A DNA stretch of 64,000 bases from Knufia peltigerae (Eukaryota > Ascomycota > Eurotiomycetes > Chaetothyriales > Trichomeriaceae). The notes beneath the pieces are model-generated. The model saw only the letters and a list, made by a program, of their open reading frames with translations. It ran no database searches and was not told where the DNA came from. The number at the start of each line of letters is the position of its first letter. Positions within the stretch are counted from its first letter, which is position 1. The stretch is taken from NCBI GenBank assembly GCA_030247855.1, contig JAPDRN010000095.1, positions 1 through 64,000 of the forward strand, read 5' to 3'. Of the stretch, positions 54,539-64,000 are shown piece after piece. The position numbers and the translations under genes were made by a program.

Positions 54539-56203
54539 TCAAGTTGATGCGGAATTTCGCATAGCACGGAATTCGCGGGCGTCATGCCAGAAGCTATAGC
54601 ATCGCCTTTCGTGCTCTGTACTGGGCAACAGAAACGAGGACATACTTTGGTATGCGGAGGTCCAGTCATCTGTAGTAAGGCCACAGCCTGTACTGCTCAC
54701 TTGTGCCACGTACCAAGAATACAAGGGGGTATCGTAAGCTGCGGCGCCACCCAGAACACTCGCCCACGTGAAAGCTGCTGGTTGTTGATCCCAGTATCCA
54801 AGAATCGAACTTTCGTCAAGCGCAAGCATGAGTTTCTCTGCCAGCTTTCGATGAATACCAACGTAGCGCGGTTTGGGGTAGATTGTTTCAACCAGAAATA
54901 TCAGCATGGCATAGCGGCACACCAGGTAGCGGCAGTCGTTCGAAATAGGTGGACAAAGCAGATTGTGCTGGATAGAGCGTCGTGCTGCAATGATCTGCAA
55001 TAAGTCTGGTCCATTGATGTTGTCTCTGCGAAAACATTCATAGGTGACCACAAGTTTGCGCATATTGTTGAGGATGTCCTGCATGACGTCTCTACCTTCC
55101 AACCCATCAAGAAGCGCAAGCTGTCTCTGGCTCATAGCTCCATAGAGTTCTCGGCCTTGTCTATCCCACCTTGCTTCACACTGTGCGATATAATATTGCG
55201 TGGAATTAAGGAGGTCGACTTTAGGCGTTTCCAGTGTCAGGAGAGCGTCGTTGAGGGCGGTGCTTTCGGGTCGTTAGCTCTTGTAACCTGGTCACGAGGA
55301 TGAACTTACGATTCAAGCGCTTCCGCCAGACCATGGGTCCTCAATGCCCTCAAACCTCCCAGTTGCTGAACCATCTTGTACACCATCTCCAGATGCTTGG
55401 GCTGCCATCGCATACTGGAATAGAATTCATTGTCTCGGTGTAGGCGAAGAGGTGGTTCCATTGGCTTTTGTGGTGCTACAATGACCTCGCCACTATCATG
55501 AACCCCGAGCAGATTGATCGACAGCAGAAGATCCTCTGAAATTGGCCCTTGGTGAGCCGCAAGTTCTTTCCTCAAGCATGCAAGGGCTTCAGCTTTGTAC
55601 GACATGCGCAGCATCATGCTTTTCTTGTTGGAGTTCGATTGAGGACCGGCCAGCCATGCTCGATGACACGCCCCGGCAAAGACGACGGAGTAAAACGCGA
55701 CAGGGCTTCTCATCGCAGCGCTCATGATATCAGCTTGTGTGTGTCTTACGTCCTCCCGCGAAGGACCGTAAAGCACCCATTGATGTCTTATGGCTATAAG
55801 GTAAATTAGCAATGTCGAACAGATGAGTTTGATAGATATTCCGAATGGGCTTACCGTGATCAAGCATTTCTTGGACATATTCGGGCACATGAGTGTCGCG
55901 AAGCGCATCGAATGGGTCTAATCGCCATTTGCCGATGACTCGAGGATGTGAGAGCTCTGTAGCATCAGTGGTCTCGGAATCTCCTGAGGTCGATGTTCCC
56001 GGGGAATAACCCAAGGACTGTGGCGTTGGTGATTCATTCGTACGGCTCATGGAAGATCGAGATTGGCTTTTGGACAATTTTCGTTTTCTATGATATTCCA
56101 GTGCGGTGTGTTGTTGGCGAGATTGAACATTGTCATTATCAAAAGGCTTCTTCTTGTTGTCATAAGGCAGGAAGAGTAACGTGGTGGATGTCATGGTTGC
56201 CAT
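54539..56203 (-). CDS. Fungal-specific TF-domain protein without Zn cluster
   Basis: Three exons, 56203-55855, 55793-55310 and 55262-54539, give 518 aa. The N terminus has TLLFLPYDNKKK and the basic EYHRKRKLSKSQSRSS, without a cysteine cluster. The body (PRVIGKWRLDPFDALRD, DVRHTQADIMSAAMRSP, QLGGLRALRTHGLAEALE) is the helical fungal_trans_2 type. Proteins of this pattern are often labelled transcription factor domain or tachykinin family in fungal genomes, with no firm function. The second intron is only 47 bases. It may be an accessory regulator of nearby genes. Confidence 0.78.
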
Positions 56204-57891
56204 AGCCCTTCCTCCTTCCCATCATTTTCCAGTATGGGTTCGGAACTCCTTGCAGCCAAGATGACCAATGCTAGATCACTTGGTTACGGGTATTCGTAGT
56301 GCCCTGTGTAAAGGAAGGGGAAGCAAACAAGTCTGAAATGTTCCAGCTACCGCCCTTAGGAAGGTCTGGAATCTCAAGACTTTAACCCCGCTTCGATCTC
56401 CGGTGTCTAGAGTACTTGCAGCGGTTCTAGTCTTGGGTTGGAGCGATGCAGCAAGGATATGCATGCCTCAAACTTGGTAGAAAGGCATTCCCGCGTCTAA
56501 TTGCCTTTTCAGAAGCGTGAGCGCGAGTGTAGTAAAGAGAATATCGTGCTGACGGGAGATGCTGCCTCAGATATCGCAAAGACAAGTCTCGACGATTTCA
56601 GCCTAGAGACGTAAGTTACAACTTAGCGGCTGGTCGGGCACGTTTGGTCCTCGTAAGGCTTACCCTCATGCATACGAGAACCGTGCAGGCCGGATCCACT
56701 AAGCCCATGTCCTCACCAGTGAGATCGACGAGGAACGAAAGTCCAGGGCAGCACAGGGCTTAGGGGCATGATTGTCCTTGCTAGGACGCGCAGTCCTGGC
56801 GGCATGGTTGGCCCATCTCTCACAGACCCTGGCTCCGGTTAAGCAAGTCTGCTGTAGGCGTCCGAGGCCAAGCCAGTAAGAGCGATAAGTCTGCTCGCGC
56901 AAGTTTGAGGTGGTGCTGACAAACGAGTCCAAGACGATCAGTGGCCTTCGTGTCCGAGTGTAACCAGAACATGATGGAATGACACCTGCAGCAGTGCGGG
57001 CAAGTTTAATTTTGAAACCAGCCAACAGATTGTGCGACTTTTATACAGGCAGACAAGTTGCAAAGAAAAGTCTAGGCCAAGTCGACTTCTACCGGACTGA
57101 CGACAAATGCCTCGATCGATGCTGGCGTGCCTCTATTTCTCCTGACTTGGAAGATTAACAGCAAGGAAACAGTACTTCCGTGAGGCCAAAGCTTTCACAC
57201 ACCCTGCCGTGTCGTTCCGTATCAGAGATGACGGATACGAAGAACGTGCTTGAGTGAGACCCTCTTTGCCTCTTGACCTCTCGTTCAGTATTTGAAAGAT
57301 TCTGGGGCCCACAGCGATTTGACAATTAGTTGAACGAGATGGTCGTCGCACGATAGTTGTCTGTCTCTCCTGGAGACACTCCCATGGCTGCATTTTGGGC
57401 ATTGTGGCGCCCATTCCACCCCCACAATGGGTCGATCTCGAGCCCAGTTGGTGGCAAAAAGCGTCGAGATTGGAGTTTCTGGGGATGCATGATCAGCCTC
57501 GGACGATTTTCCACCGCCATCCATTTGAGCCTCACTCGGATGGCTGCAGCCATACTTCTAGGCCTCGCTGATCTCCCACGGCTTAGAAAGGTCTGTAGCA
57601 TGGAGGAGTTTTGTACACCTGGTTGATTATTTTCCACAACATCACGAGAATAAGGCCATGTGGCAGTTAAGCAGCGTCTTTGGCCGTAAACGCAGCACCG
57701 ATCGTAATGAATTGCTAAGATCCCGAGGCAGATATGGTGAAACAACTTTCAGGCAAATAAATGAATTCGTCACTATTTCCAGGTGGAAAACATTCCTCGT
57801 TCAGCGATCATAGCGCTGTAGTTGCTTCCCCAGGCAAATTCCGAATGTGTCAGCATAGCGATATAGCGTTGCCAGATCGCAATACTACAAC
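56204..57891. other. Gene-poor interval
   Basis: 1.7 kb in which I find no convincing gene on either strand. Open stretches near 56699-57025 and 57326-57745 lack domains and good start context. Confidence 0.5.
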
Positions 57892-58902
57892 TTAACCGGA
57901 AAGGTCGTTGAATTTCTGCTTCTCTTCTTCGCCTTCCGCCAGAAATCCTACCATCCAGTCCCAGAGATCTTCTTGCTTCTTCTCGTCATAGCTATCAACG
58001 CTGGACTTGATGGGCTTTCTGATCTCGTAGTACACACCACTCGTCTCTGCATCAATAGTCGTGACCCATGCCAAATTAGCACCTGAGTCCTGAGGTCGAT
58101 GGATATTGTGGTGATAGAAGCGCCGCAGCAGCGGAACTGCCTTTGGTAGGACGTAGTGCCAGAGAAACCGAAGCACTGGCCCTGCCTCCCTAGCCAGACC
58201 CGTACCTGGCATGAGACCAGGATCGAAGGCGACGACAGTCCACTTCTTGTTGAGAGCCAGTATGCGTCGATGCAAGGCATATGTCCACAGGATATTGCAC
58301 AATTTAGCGGTTGCATATCGTTGTCGACCTTCATACTTGAGAGAGACACCAGTAGGATGGGCAAGTTCTTCGGCAGTGTCATATTTCGCGTCCGGAAGAC
58401 CACTGTGTTGTTCTGGGTCGTGGGTGCCACTCGCAGTCACCACAATGCGTGCATCGTCTGCCAGGTGATGCTGTAGCAGATGGAACAGCAATGCGTGGCC
58501 CAAGACGGTGATGCCAAAGGTGGCCTCGACGCCATCCGCCGTATACTTGACTCCGTCTGGAAATTGGAGAGCTGCGTTCAATAGTAGGTAGGCGAGAGGA
58601 GGGAAGTTCTTCTCCTCCCAAGTCTTGACGAAGGCGCGAATGTTCTTGAGATCCGCGAGATCAAGTGGCATGAATCGTACATTGACCTGACCGAGTTTGG
58701 AGTTGATAGCATCTGCACTTTTATTGGCGTCCTTTCGTGCAGCGATTACGACTTGATAATTCGGATAGCGCTTAGCAATCTCTGTGGCTGCATGGAACCC
58801 GAGACCTGTCGTACCACCTGTGATGAGAACTGATTTCGAAAATGTCGACATATTGGAAGGTGATGATCGAGTTGAAAAGGAAGATGATGGTGTTTCGGCC
58901 AT
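57892..58902 (-). CDS. Short-chain dehydrogenase/reductase
   Basis: Intronless, 336 aa. The Rossmann cofactor motif is SVLITGGTTGLGFHAA, followed by RFMPLDLADL, the structural LLLNAALQFPDG (an NAG-like loop), and the active-site RIVVTASGTHDP Ser and YATAKLCN Tyr-x-x-x-Lys. A basic residue after the first strand (AARKDAN) suggests NADP(H). Sequences of this kind resemble protochlorophyllide-reductase-like SDRs of fungi, whose substrates are mostly unknown. A second ATG at residue 18 could be the true start. It is divergent from an OrsD-like regulator, 453 bases away. Confidence 0.88.
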   Translation of the reverse strand: MAETPSSSFSTRSSPSNMSTFSKSVLITGGTTGLGFHAATEIAKRYPNYQVVIAARKDANKSADAINSKLGQVNVRFMPLDLADLKNIRAFVKTWEEKNFPPLAYLLLNAALQFPDGVKYTADGVEATFGITVLGHALLFHLLQHHLADDARIVVTASGTHDPEQHSGLPDAKYDTAEELAHPTGVSLKYEGRQRYATAKLCNILWTYALHRRILALNKKWTVVAFDPGLMPGTGLAREAGPVLRFLWHYVLPKAVPLLRRFYHHNIHRPQDSGANLAWVTTIDAETSGVYYEIRKPIKSSVDSYDEKKQEDLWDWMVGFLAEGEEEKQKFNDLSG

Positions 58903-59355
58903 GGGCTGGGAAGAAGCACAATTTATATCCCTGTTGGCGACCCAGCGTCTCCTTTGTGGGAAAGTATTAAACCCGCCATGTCTCGGCCTTCTTGAATGGT
59001 GGCTCCAGTGTCAATGAGAAACATATTGGGGCTTAGTACTTCACCTCGACCATGGATGGAGGCTTCGACACAGATTGGAAGACACAAACCTCGCAGACGA
59101 AGCACATACGGCGGTGGAGCCTCGATACATGGCGCGAATTGTGATTGGGAACGGCACTTTGACGGTCTAACTGCATTTCGTCAAGCGAAGTCCTGGCCAG
59201 GATCATCACATTGATGGATTTACTGTAACGCCGACAGCACCGACAATTTGCGCATTTTCCTGTGCCAACCTCACTCGATCGTTGGTCTTTTCATATCTCG
59301 ACAAATGGTACTTCGATGGCAGTTTCTGTAGACACCGTCAGTGACGTTGACGGTA
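58903..59355. promoter_or_regulatory. Divergent promoter, SDR and OrsD-like genes
   Basis: 453 bases between divergent starts, no gene seen. Confidence 0.45.
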
Positions 59356-60792
59356 ATGGCTCGCAAACAACCTGCCCACGGCTCTCAACCGGCCGAACTG
59401 TTGCACTATTCTCGACGGTATCGTGTGGTCATCTGTACAATTTGCCATTATGCGGTCCCTCGACCGGGAATTGCCTGGCATTTGAAGGAAATGCATTACA
59501 TGAGTCCGTCCGACCGCAGACCATACCTGGAGTTCGTGGCCAAGCTCGACATTTGCCATCCCAACCAAGTGGTACCCCCAGCCGCAGATGAATTTCCAGT
59601 TCCATACCTGCCACTGTTCGACGGCTTACAGTGCAGCGTATCGGGCTGCGACTACCTTTGCACCAGCGAGAAACGTCTGAAAAACCATCTCGCAAGTACA
59701 CATAAGACTCAGCAAGAAGCGTCTCGTCGAGTGCTCGTACAGACGTTCTTCCGCGGCAACAAGCTCTCATACTTTACTGGTCCGAGTACACCCTCCTTGC
59801 TCACACCCATGACTTCGCATGGGAAACTCCTGCCGAGGCCAGCACAATCTCAAACACTGCGCGGGCCAGTAACCACTTCCATAAGCTGCCGATTACAGTG
59901 TCCGAATCAGGACCCACTGGCACTACTCCAACATTACCAGAGGTCCACCTACAAGACGATAGCGGACGGAACTCCCACTGACGAGAAGTTGTGGAGGGAG
60001 GTAATTTTCCAGATGGCTCACGAACAAGAATTCCTCTTGAATGGCCTCCTCGCATTCACTTGCCTCCATCTGGCATACCTCAACCCAGAAACACGAAATG
60101 AGTACCTCATTAAGGCAAGTGAATATCAGGGCAAAGCCATGCCGCAGTTTCGAGATGCCATAGGGAAACCCAGTGAAGGCAACTGCCACGCAGTACTCGC
60201 CTTCTCCTGTCTTCTCATCCCTTACAGCTTTGCCTCTGAGCAACAGGATGAGTTGCTTCTAGCCTCGGATGATGAAGTGGATGTTGTGCCGACGTGGCTG
60301 TACTTTATCCGCTACGGCTGCATCATGCTTTGTGAACACTGGAAGATGGTAGAATGTGGACCTTGTGGAGCTCTCGCCAAAGCCTGGGAGAAGCCGTTCG
60401 AGACGAGGACCCCGGAACAAGCTGCATATCTGGAGGACATGCAATCAATCATGGATGCCGCTGTTGGTGAACATGTTTGGCCCGACGAAGCGCGTCAGGC
60501 ATACCGGGAAGCAGCAGCAGAACTAGCAATGGCCTTCGCATGCCTACAGTCCGATCCTCAAAATTACACGACATGGGATGCTCTGAGGGTATGGCCCACA
60601 CGCATGTCGATGGAATTCACCAAATTGCTTCGCGACTCACATCCAGCTGCATTGATTTTGCTTGCACATTATGCGATACTTTTGAAACCCATCGAATCAA
60701 AGTGGTATTTCAAAGATCGAGCCACCAAACTCTTGGAAACCATATCTCGGAAGTTGCATCCTCGTTGGCAATTTGCTCTACCTGGTCTATGA
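59356..60792 (+). CDS. OrsD-like zinc-finger / fungal TF-domain protein
   Basis: Intronless, 478 aa from the ATG at 59356. An N-terminal zinc-finger-like module (VVICTICHYAVPRPGIAWHL to KEMHYMSPSDRRPYLEFV) matches the DUF3505 segment of the orsellinic-acid cluster protein D. A second C-x4-C type finger follows (LQCSVSGCDYLCTSEKRLKN, with HLASTH). The C-terminal half (FLLNGLLAFTCLHLAYLNPE, AVLAFSCLLIPYSFA, LAHYAILLKPIESKWYF) is the sterol-uptake-control type fungal TF domain. A regulatory role is inferred. It converges on a Zn2Cys6 gene with only 22 bases between the stops. Confidence 0.85.
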   Translation: MARKQPAHGSQPAELLHYSRRYRVVICTICHYAVPRPGIAWHLKEMHYMSPSDRRPYLEFVAKLDICHPNQVVPPAADEFPVPYLPLFDGLQCSVSGCDYLCTSEKRLKNHLASTHKTQQEASRRVLVQTFFRGNKLSYFTGPSTPSLLTPMTSHGKLLPRPAQSQTLRGPVTTSISCRLQCPNQDPLALLQHYQRSTYKTIADGTPTDEKLWREVIFQMAHEQEFLLNGLLAFTCLHLAYLNPETRNEYLIKASEYQGKAMPQFRDAIGKPSEGNCHAVLAFSCLLIPYSFASEQQDELLLASDDEVDVVPTWLYFIRYGCIMLCEHWKMVECGPCGALAKAWEKPFETRTPEQAAYLEDMQSIMDAAVGEHVWPDEARQAYREAAAELAMAFACLQSDPQNYTTWDALRVWPTRMSMEFTKLLRDSHPAALILLAHYAILLKPIESKWYFKDRATKLLETISRKLHPRWQFALPGL

Positions 60793-60814
60793 TGTGAACA
60801 GATGTGAGCGACGG

Positions 60815-62935
60815 CTATCCAGGCGCGCCTAGAAACCAAGCATCTGTTTCAAAGTTGGGGCCCAAGAAGAAATTCTCTAGGGAGCTGTCTCCTCTTCCAG
60901 ATGAGGAGAAGAGCGTCAGTCCAGGAAAATCCCACTCAAACACAAATTGTTCGGGGACGAAGGAGTCGATCTCGTGTTGGGAATTTTGGTTGCCACCGCT
61001 CCAGAAGAAGTTAAACGGCGACTGGATGTCAGTCACGGCCATCGAGGGTTGTTCGACAGGAAGTACCTCAGCGTTCAGTCGATCTTCTTGGACGGCTCGG
61101 GCAAATTTCTGGACGCTCGTCTGTAGCACCTGGAGGTACATTTTGCTGGTTTGACTTCTCCCACCACCGCTGGACGACCCACCGCCAGCCTTGTTGAGCT
61201 GATCCAGCAGAACGTAACCATCGTTCAAGAGCTGAAGGTTAGAAGAAGCATCGTCCTCTGGTAACAATCGCGTCAGCTTGAGCAATAACAAGAAACAATA
61301 TGCGGCCTTGGCCCACACGAAGTCCATCGCGTAGCGAAAATGAGCTAGGTAATTCTGCGGCTGGTCGAGGATGACACGTAAGTGTTTCTTGAGGCAAACT
61401 TTCGCTGTTGACAAGAGGTGCTTTTGACTGTCAGACATCTCAGTAATGTTTTCGATACCCAGAACGCGGATCGCTCGACACAGCACCACGACCTTCGACC
61501 AGTACTGTTGAACTTCCAAGTTGAGGAGAAGAACGGGTGTTTCGGCGACTGTTAAGCGCTTCATAATGCTCTGCCAATCGTCAAGCCAGATGTCGATGTC
61601 TATTTGCGCGTCTCGAACTATCGACGTCACTTCGTCAGTGTCGCCCGTCTCGCACATCGACAAAGAGTCATGGAATTTGGCGCGAAGTGCGTTCAGTTCC
61701 ACCTGAGACAGGAGCCGAAGATCCAGGATTGTCGAGAAAGGCTGGTTCAAGAGCACACGACATCTTCTTGCTTTGCCCCGAAGCTGAAACGCCCGAAGGT
61801 TGCCCGCATCTACCCGGAGAATTTGTTCCAGCACCATCAATTGAAACCAGGCCCTGGTTCGTCTCATGAGTGCAGCGTTGTCTAAGCTCAAGTCTCTCGA
61901 GATATTTGCCGTGTCTGTATTTACCAGTCTCTTCGTCAGCTCCTCGTAGGCGTCAGGCAGGCCGATGTCGATCGCCATTCTTGTGGCGAATGCCAAGATC
62001 AACGAGCGCTCCGCGGAATAGCAGGCTATGACCAAGAGAGCCTGAACAGTCTCCAGACAGGCATGATCCTGGTTGATAATGACGAGATTTACCATCTTCT
62101 TGAGCTGAAATTGCAGCATAGCAGACAATGAAGGGTTTGTATCATCAATCACGGAAGATCCGACCGTTATTATGGAGTCGAGTAGGAAGGAGCTTCTAGC
62201 CTCAATTGACTGAAAGGAGTCATGCAAAGGATCAAAGATGGTTACGAAACGGTCACAGCCCTGGAAGAAGGCCTTGAAGAAGAGTTCTGCTTGGTCTGTG
62301 CTGACAAGCCCTTTCGCAATGAAATTCGGCACGGAACCGTCTTCAACCTCGAAATGAGTTCGGGTGCGTTTGCGTGATAGCGAAGGTAGATTGTGTTGTA
62401 AAGCTGGACTTTGGCCGGAAGCCGTTGTTCTGAAATCGAGAGAATTCGAAGGAGAGCCATCACTGCCTGGTAGTGTATGCGATGCATTCTGCTGATTGTC
62501 CAGCCTTTGTTTCAATAGCTGAAGCTCGTGCTGAAGACTTTCGAACTTCCTGAATCAATTGTCAGTCCATCCAAACACTTCGATCAGGATGGTATATAAT
62601 TCGGGCGACGGAACAGTCTCACAGCTCATTGGGATCTTGAGGTCGTTTGACAAAGATGCAGACCCTCTTCAGTTGTTGACAGCTTCTCAATTGTCAGTCA
62701 CAGAACGAACTTGAGACGATACGAGAATCTCTCACCGAGAGCAAGGATGCTGCCCACTACATCGCACCTTAGAAGCACGACACGAGCCACAGGCTTTCTA
62801 TGCAAGACGTCAATTAGGTATCTAAGTCAGTCGAGCTTGGAAACGCCGGAGCATCTTCCCAAGTCGTGCACCTACTGGGATTCTCTTCTTTCCTGTTGTG
62901 ACAACATCTTTTGCCAGAGTCTCATCTGCCATCAT
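60815..62935 (-). CDS. Zn2Cys6 transcription factor
   Basis: Four exons, 62935-62876, 62797-62736, 62685-62623 and 62549-60815, give about 639 aa. The zinc cluster is spread over two small exons: KACGSCRASKVRCSGQHPCSR then SCQQLKRVCIF, with a C-x3-C spacing between the fourth and fifth Cys. A short coiled coil follows (FESLQHELQLLKQRL), the usual dimerisation element. The fungal_trans region shows LFFKAFFQGCDRFVTIFDP, TVQALLVIACYSAERS, LAFATRMAIDIGLPDAYEEL and RTRAWFQLMVLEQI. The C terminus is acidic and aromatic (EWDFPGLTLF), likely for activation. Targets unknown. Confidence 0.9.
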
Positions 62936-63353
62936 CAGAGACGATTCTGGTGGCCCTCATAGTGAAGACGATTGTTGATGCGATGAAGCACGCGACAGAT
63001 GGAAAAGCTTAGGATTAAATCATAACGGGTAGATGGATGCTCGGGTTTTTGAAGCCGAGGGGCATTTGGGGGTTGGCGAGAGGTCGGTTTACGGAGTGAA
63101 AGGATGGGCCCAGGCGGGCGAGGGGCACCCCCAAGCTGAGGTACCTAAGGTACTAGGTACGGAGTAGACACCTAGCCTATTGGGTCTAGGTCCCTGGGTA
63201 CGCGTGGCCCTAATCAAATCACAGGTGAGTCCGTCCGCATTGACCTCATTCAACCACAGTACGGACACGGTCTGTAATCATGTCAATTTTTCATCCATCT
63301 CTCTTGATATCCTTCAAGTATAGCAGGGAGCCTTCGTCACACAGGCATGGCGC
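62936..63353. other. Intergenic region
   Basis: About 420 bases; one TACGGAGTA copy at 63158-63166, flanked by TACCTAAGG/TACTAGGTAC-like short repeats. No gene seen. Confidence 0.5.
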
Positions 63354-64000
63354 TCAATATACGAAGATAAAGTCTTCATTTTCCCAGTCAGTCTTGTCAT
63401 CAAACGCATGCTGTCCGAATCCATCCTCCTCAGCATCATCATCCGCAGCAGCCGCAGTTCTAGCCTTGATTCTCTTCATTGACTTGTCCACTATCTTTGC
63501 TTTCTTCCCTAGGCTTTCTCGTGTCTTTGCATGTTTCTTGTTTAGCATCATGAGGAACAACACCTGTGCTGCATACAGGCCGATCAAAACAACAAAAAGC
63601 GCGAGACTGCACCATGTTAGCCAACGTTACCTGGCTAAGAGAGCAAAGGAAACCACGCACTTCGACAGTAACCCGCGGTGATACAACGGTGCCTCGCCTG
63701 TCGTGTACAGGTTGGGTCCCAGTACATTGCCAGCACATTGAGCAACGAAGAGCACTCCGGTGGTTACCTGGAACAACATCAGCCCCGCAAAATCAGCGGT
63801 CAGAAGGACTACTCACCTTTTTCTTGGTCTCCCCTGCCGTATTGCCCGCGCTCCAAGAGTATATCAAAGGTGCTTACTGCGTTAGTTGAGGCCTTTAACG
63901 CAGTCTCCTCCTCAAGTACTTACTAATGCCAGGATATACGGATATCTGCTCCCATTAGCAAAAGCCCGAATCATATACCTGAAGAGCTTAACTCACCAGA
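63354..64000 (-). CDS. MFS transporter (allantoate permease type), 3' part
   Basis: Only the end of the gene is in the window. The last exon is 63606-63354 and the one before is 63767-63661; the 54-base intron joins HRGLLSN to LALFVVLIGLYA. VTTGVLFVAQCAGNVLGPNL and YTTGEAPLYHRG are the typical helix-10/11 region of Dal5/Tna1-like anion:cation symporters, followed by the last helix (VVLIGLYAAQVLFLMMLN) and a cytosolic tail ending DKTDWENEDFIFVY, the D-x-T-D-x-E-N end usual in this family. More small exons lie up to the window edge but cannot be joined safely. Substrates in the family are carboxylates and vitamins. Confidence 0.82.

Noticed and set aside
56699..57745. Genes in the 56.2-57.9 kb gap
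   Set aside because: Open stretches have no recognisable domain and no consistent exon structure.
1..64000. CRISPR array, tRNA, rRNA or intact transposon
   Set aside because: No spaced direct-repeat array, cloverleaf-like element, rRNA-like sequence, transposase or reverse-transcriptase motif was recognised by reading; a tRNA scan was not possible here.

Overview
The window is nuclear DNA of a filamentous ascomycete (Pezizomycotina). Genes carry short GT-AG introns (about 47-118 nt, often with a CTNAC-like branch site), there are several Zn2Cys6 regulators, and lysine comes from the fungal aminoadipate route (homoaconitase). A Eurotiomycetes/Chaetothyriales origin is a guess from gene style only. 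Intron positions below were worked out by eye from splice signals and reading frame.

Left part (1-30 kb) is mostly housekeeping: the 5' end of an Atp23-like protease, glutamate 5-kinase, a membrane cupin, a large MIT-domain protein, a mitochondrial enoyl-CoA hydratase, a PD-(D/E)XK nuclease-like gene with a broken-looking frame, an NTF2-like small protein, an LEA-like mitochondrial protein, a J-domain membrane protein, an FHA splicing-type protein, an FSH serine hydrolase, a GST, a DUF1330-like protein, a GNAT acetyltransferase and homoaconitase. At 30-35 kb a peroxisomal (AKL-ending) acyl-CoA/4-coumarate-CoA ligase-like enzyme faces a Zn2Cys6 regulator.

The centre (35.4-53.7 kb) is the exciting part: it looks like an undescribed fungal ribosomal-peptide (dikaritin-like RiPP) cluster. 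A secreted precursor (42.6-43.3 kb) carries three 13-residue Kex2-flanked cores of the form xxxDE(S/T)TxxLPxx, each with one Tyr. Around it lie a tyrosinase, a prolyl-4-hydroxylase-like oxygenase, a protein kinase with a signal peptide, a membrane protein with two HxxHC motifs (UstY-like), a secreted beta-lactamase-type hydrolase, an amino-acid permease, a membrane dipeptidase and a Zn2Cys6 regulator. Nearly every enzyme has a signal peptide or N-terminal membrane anchor, so precursor and enzymes would meet in the ER/Golgi. I infer that Kex2 frees the cores, that Tyr/Pro/Thr are modified, and that the peptidases trim or recycle the rest.

The right part (54-64 kb) holds three more regulators (a fungal-specific TF without a Zn cluster, an OrsD-like zinc protein, a Zn2Cys6 factor), a short-chain dehydrogenase and the 3' end of an MFS transporter. 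No rRNA, tRNA, CRISPR array or intact transposon was recognised.
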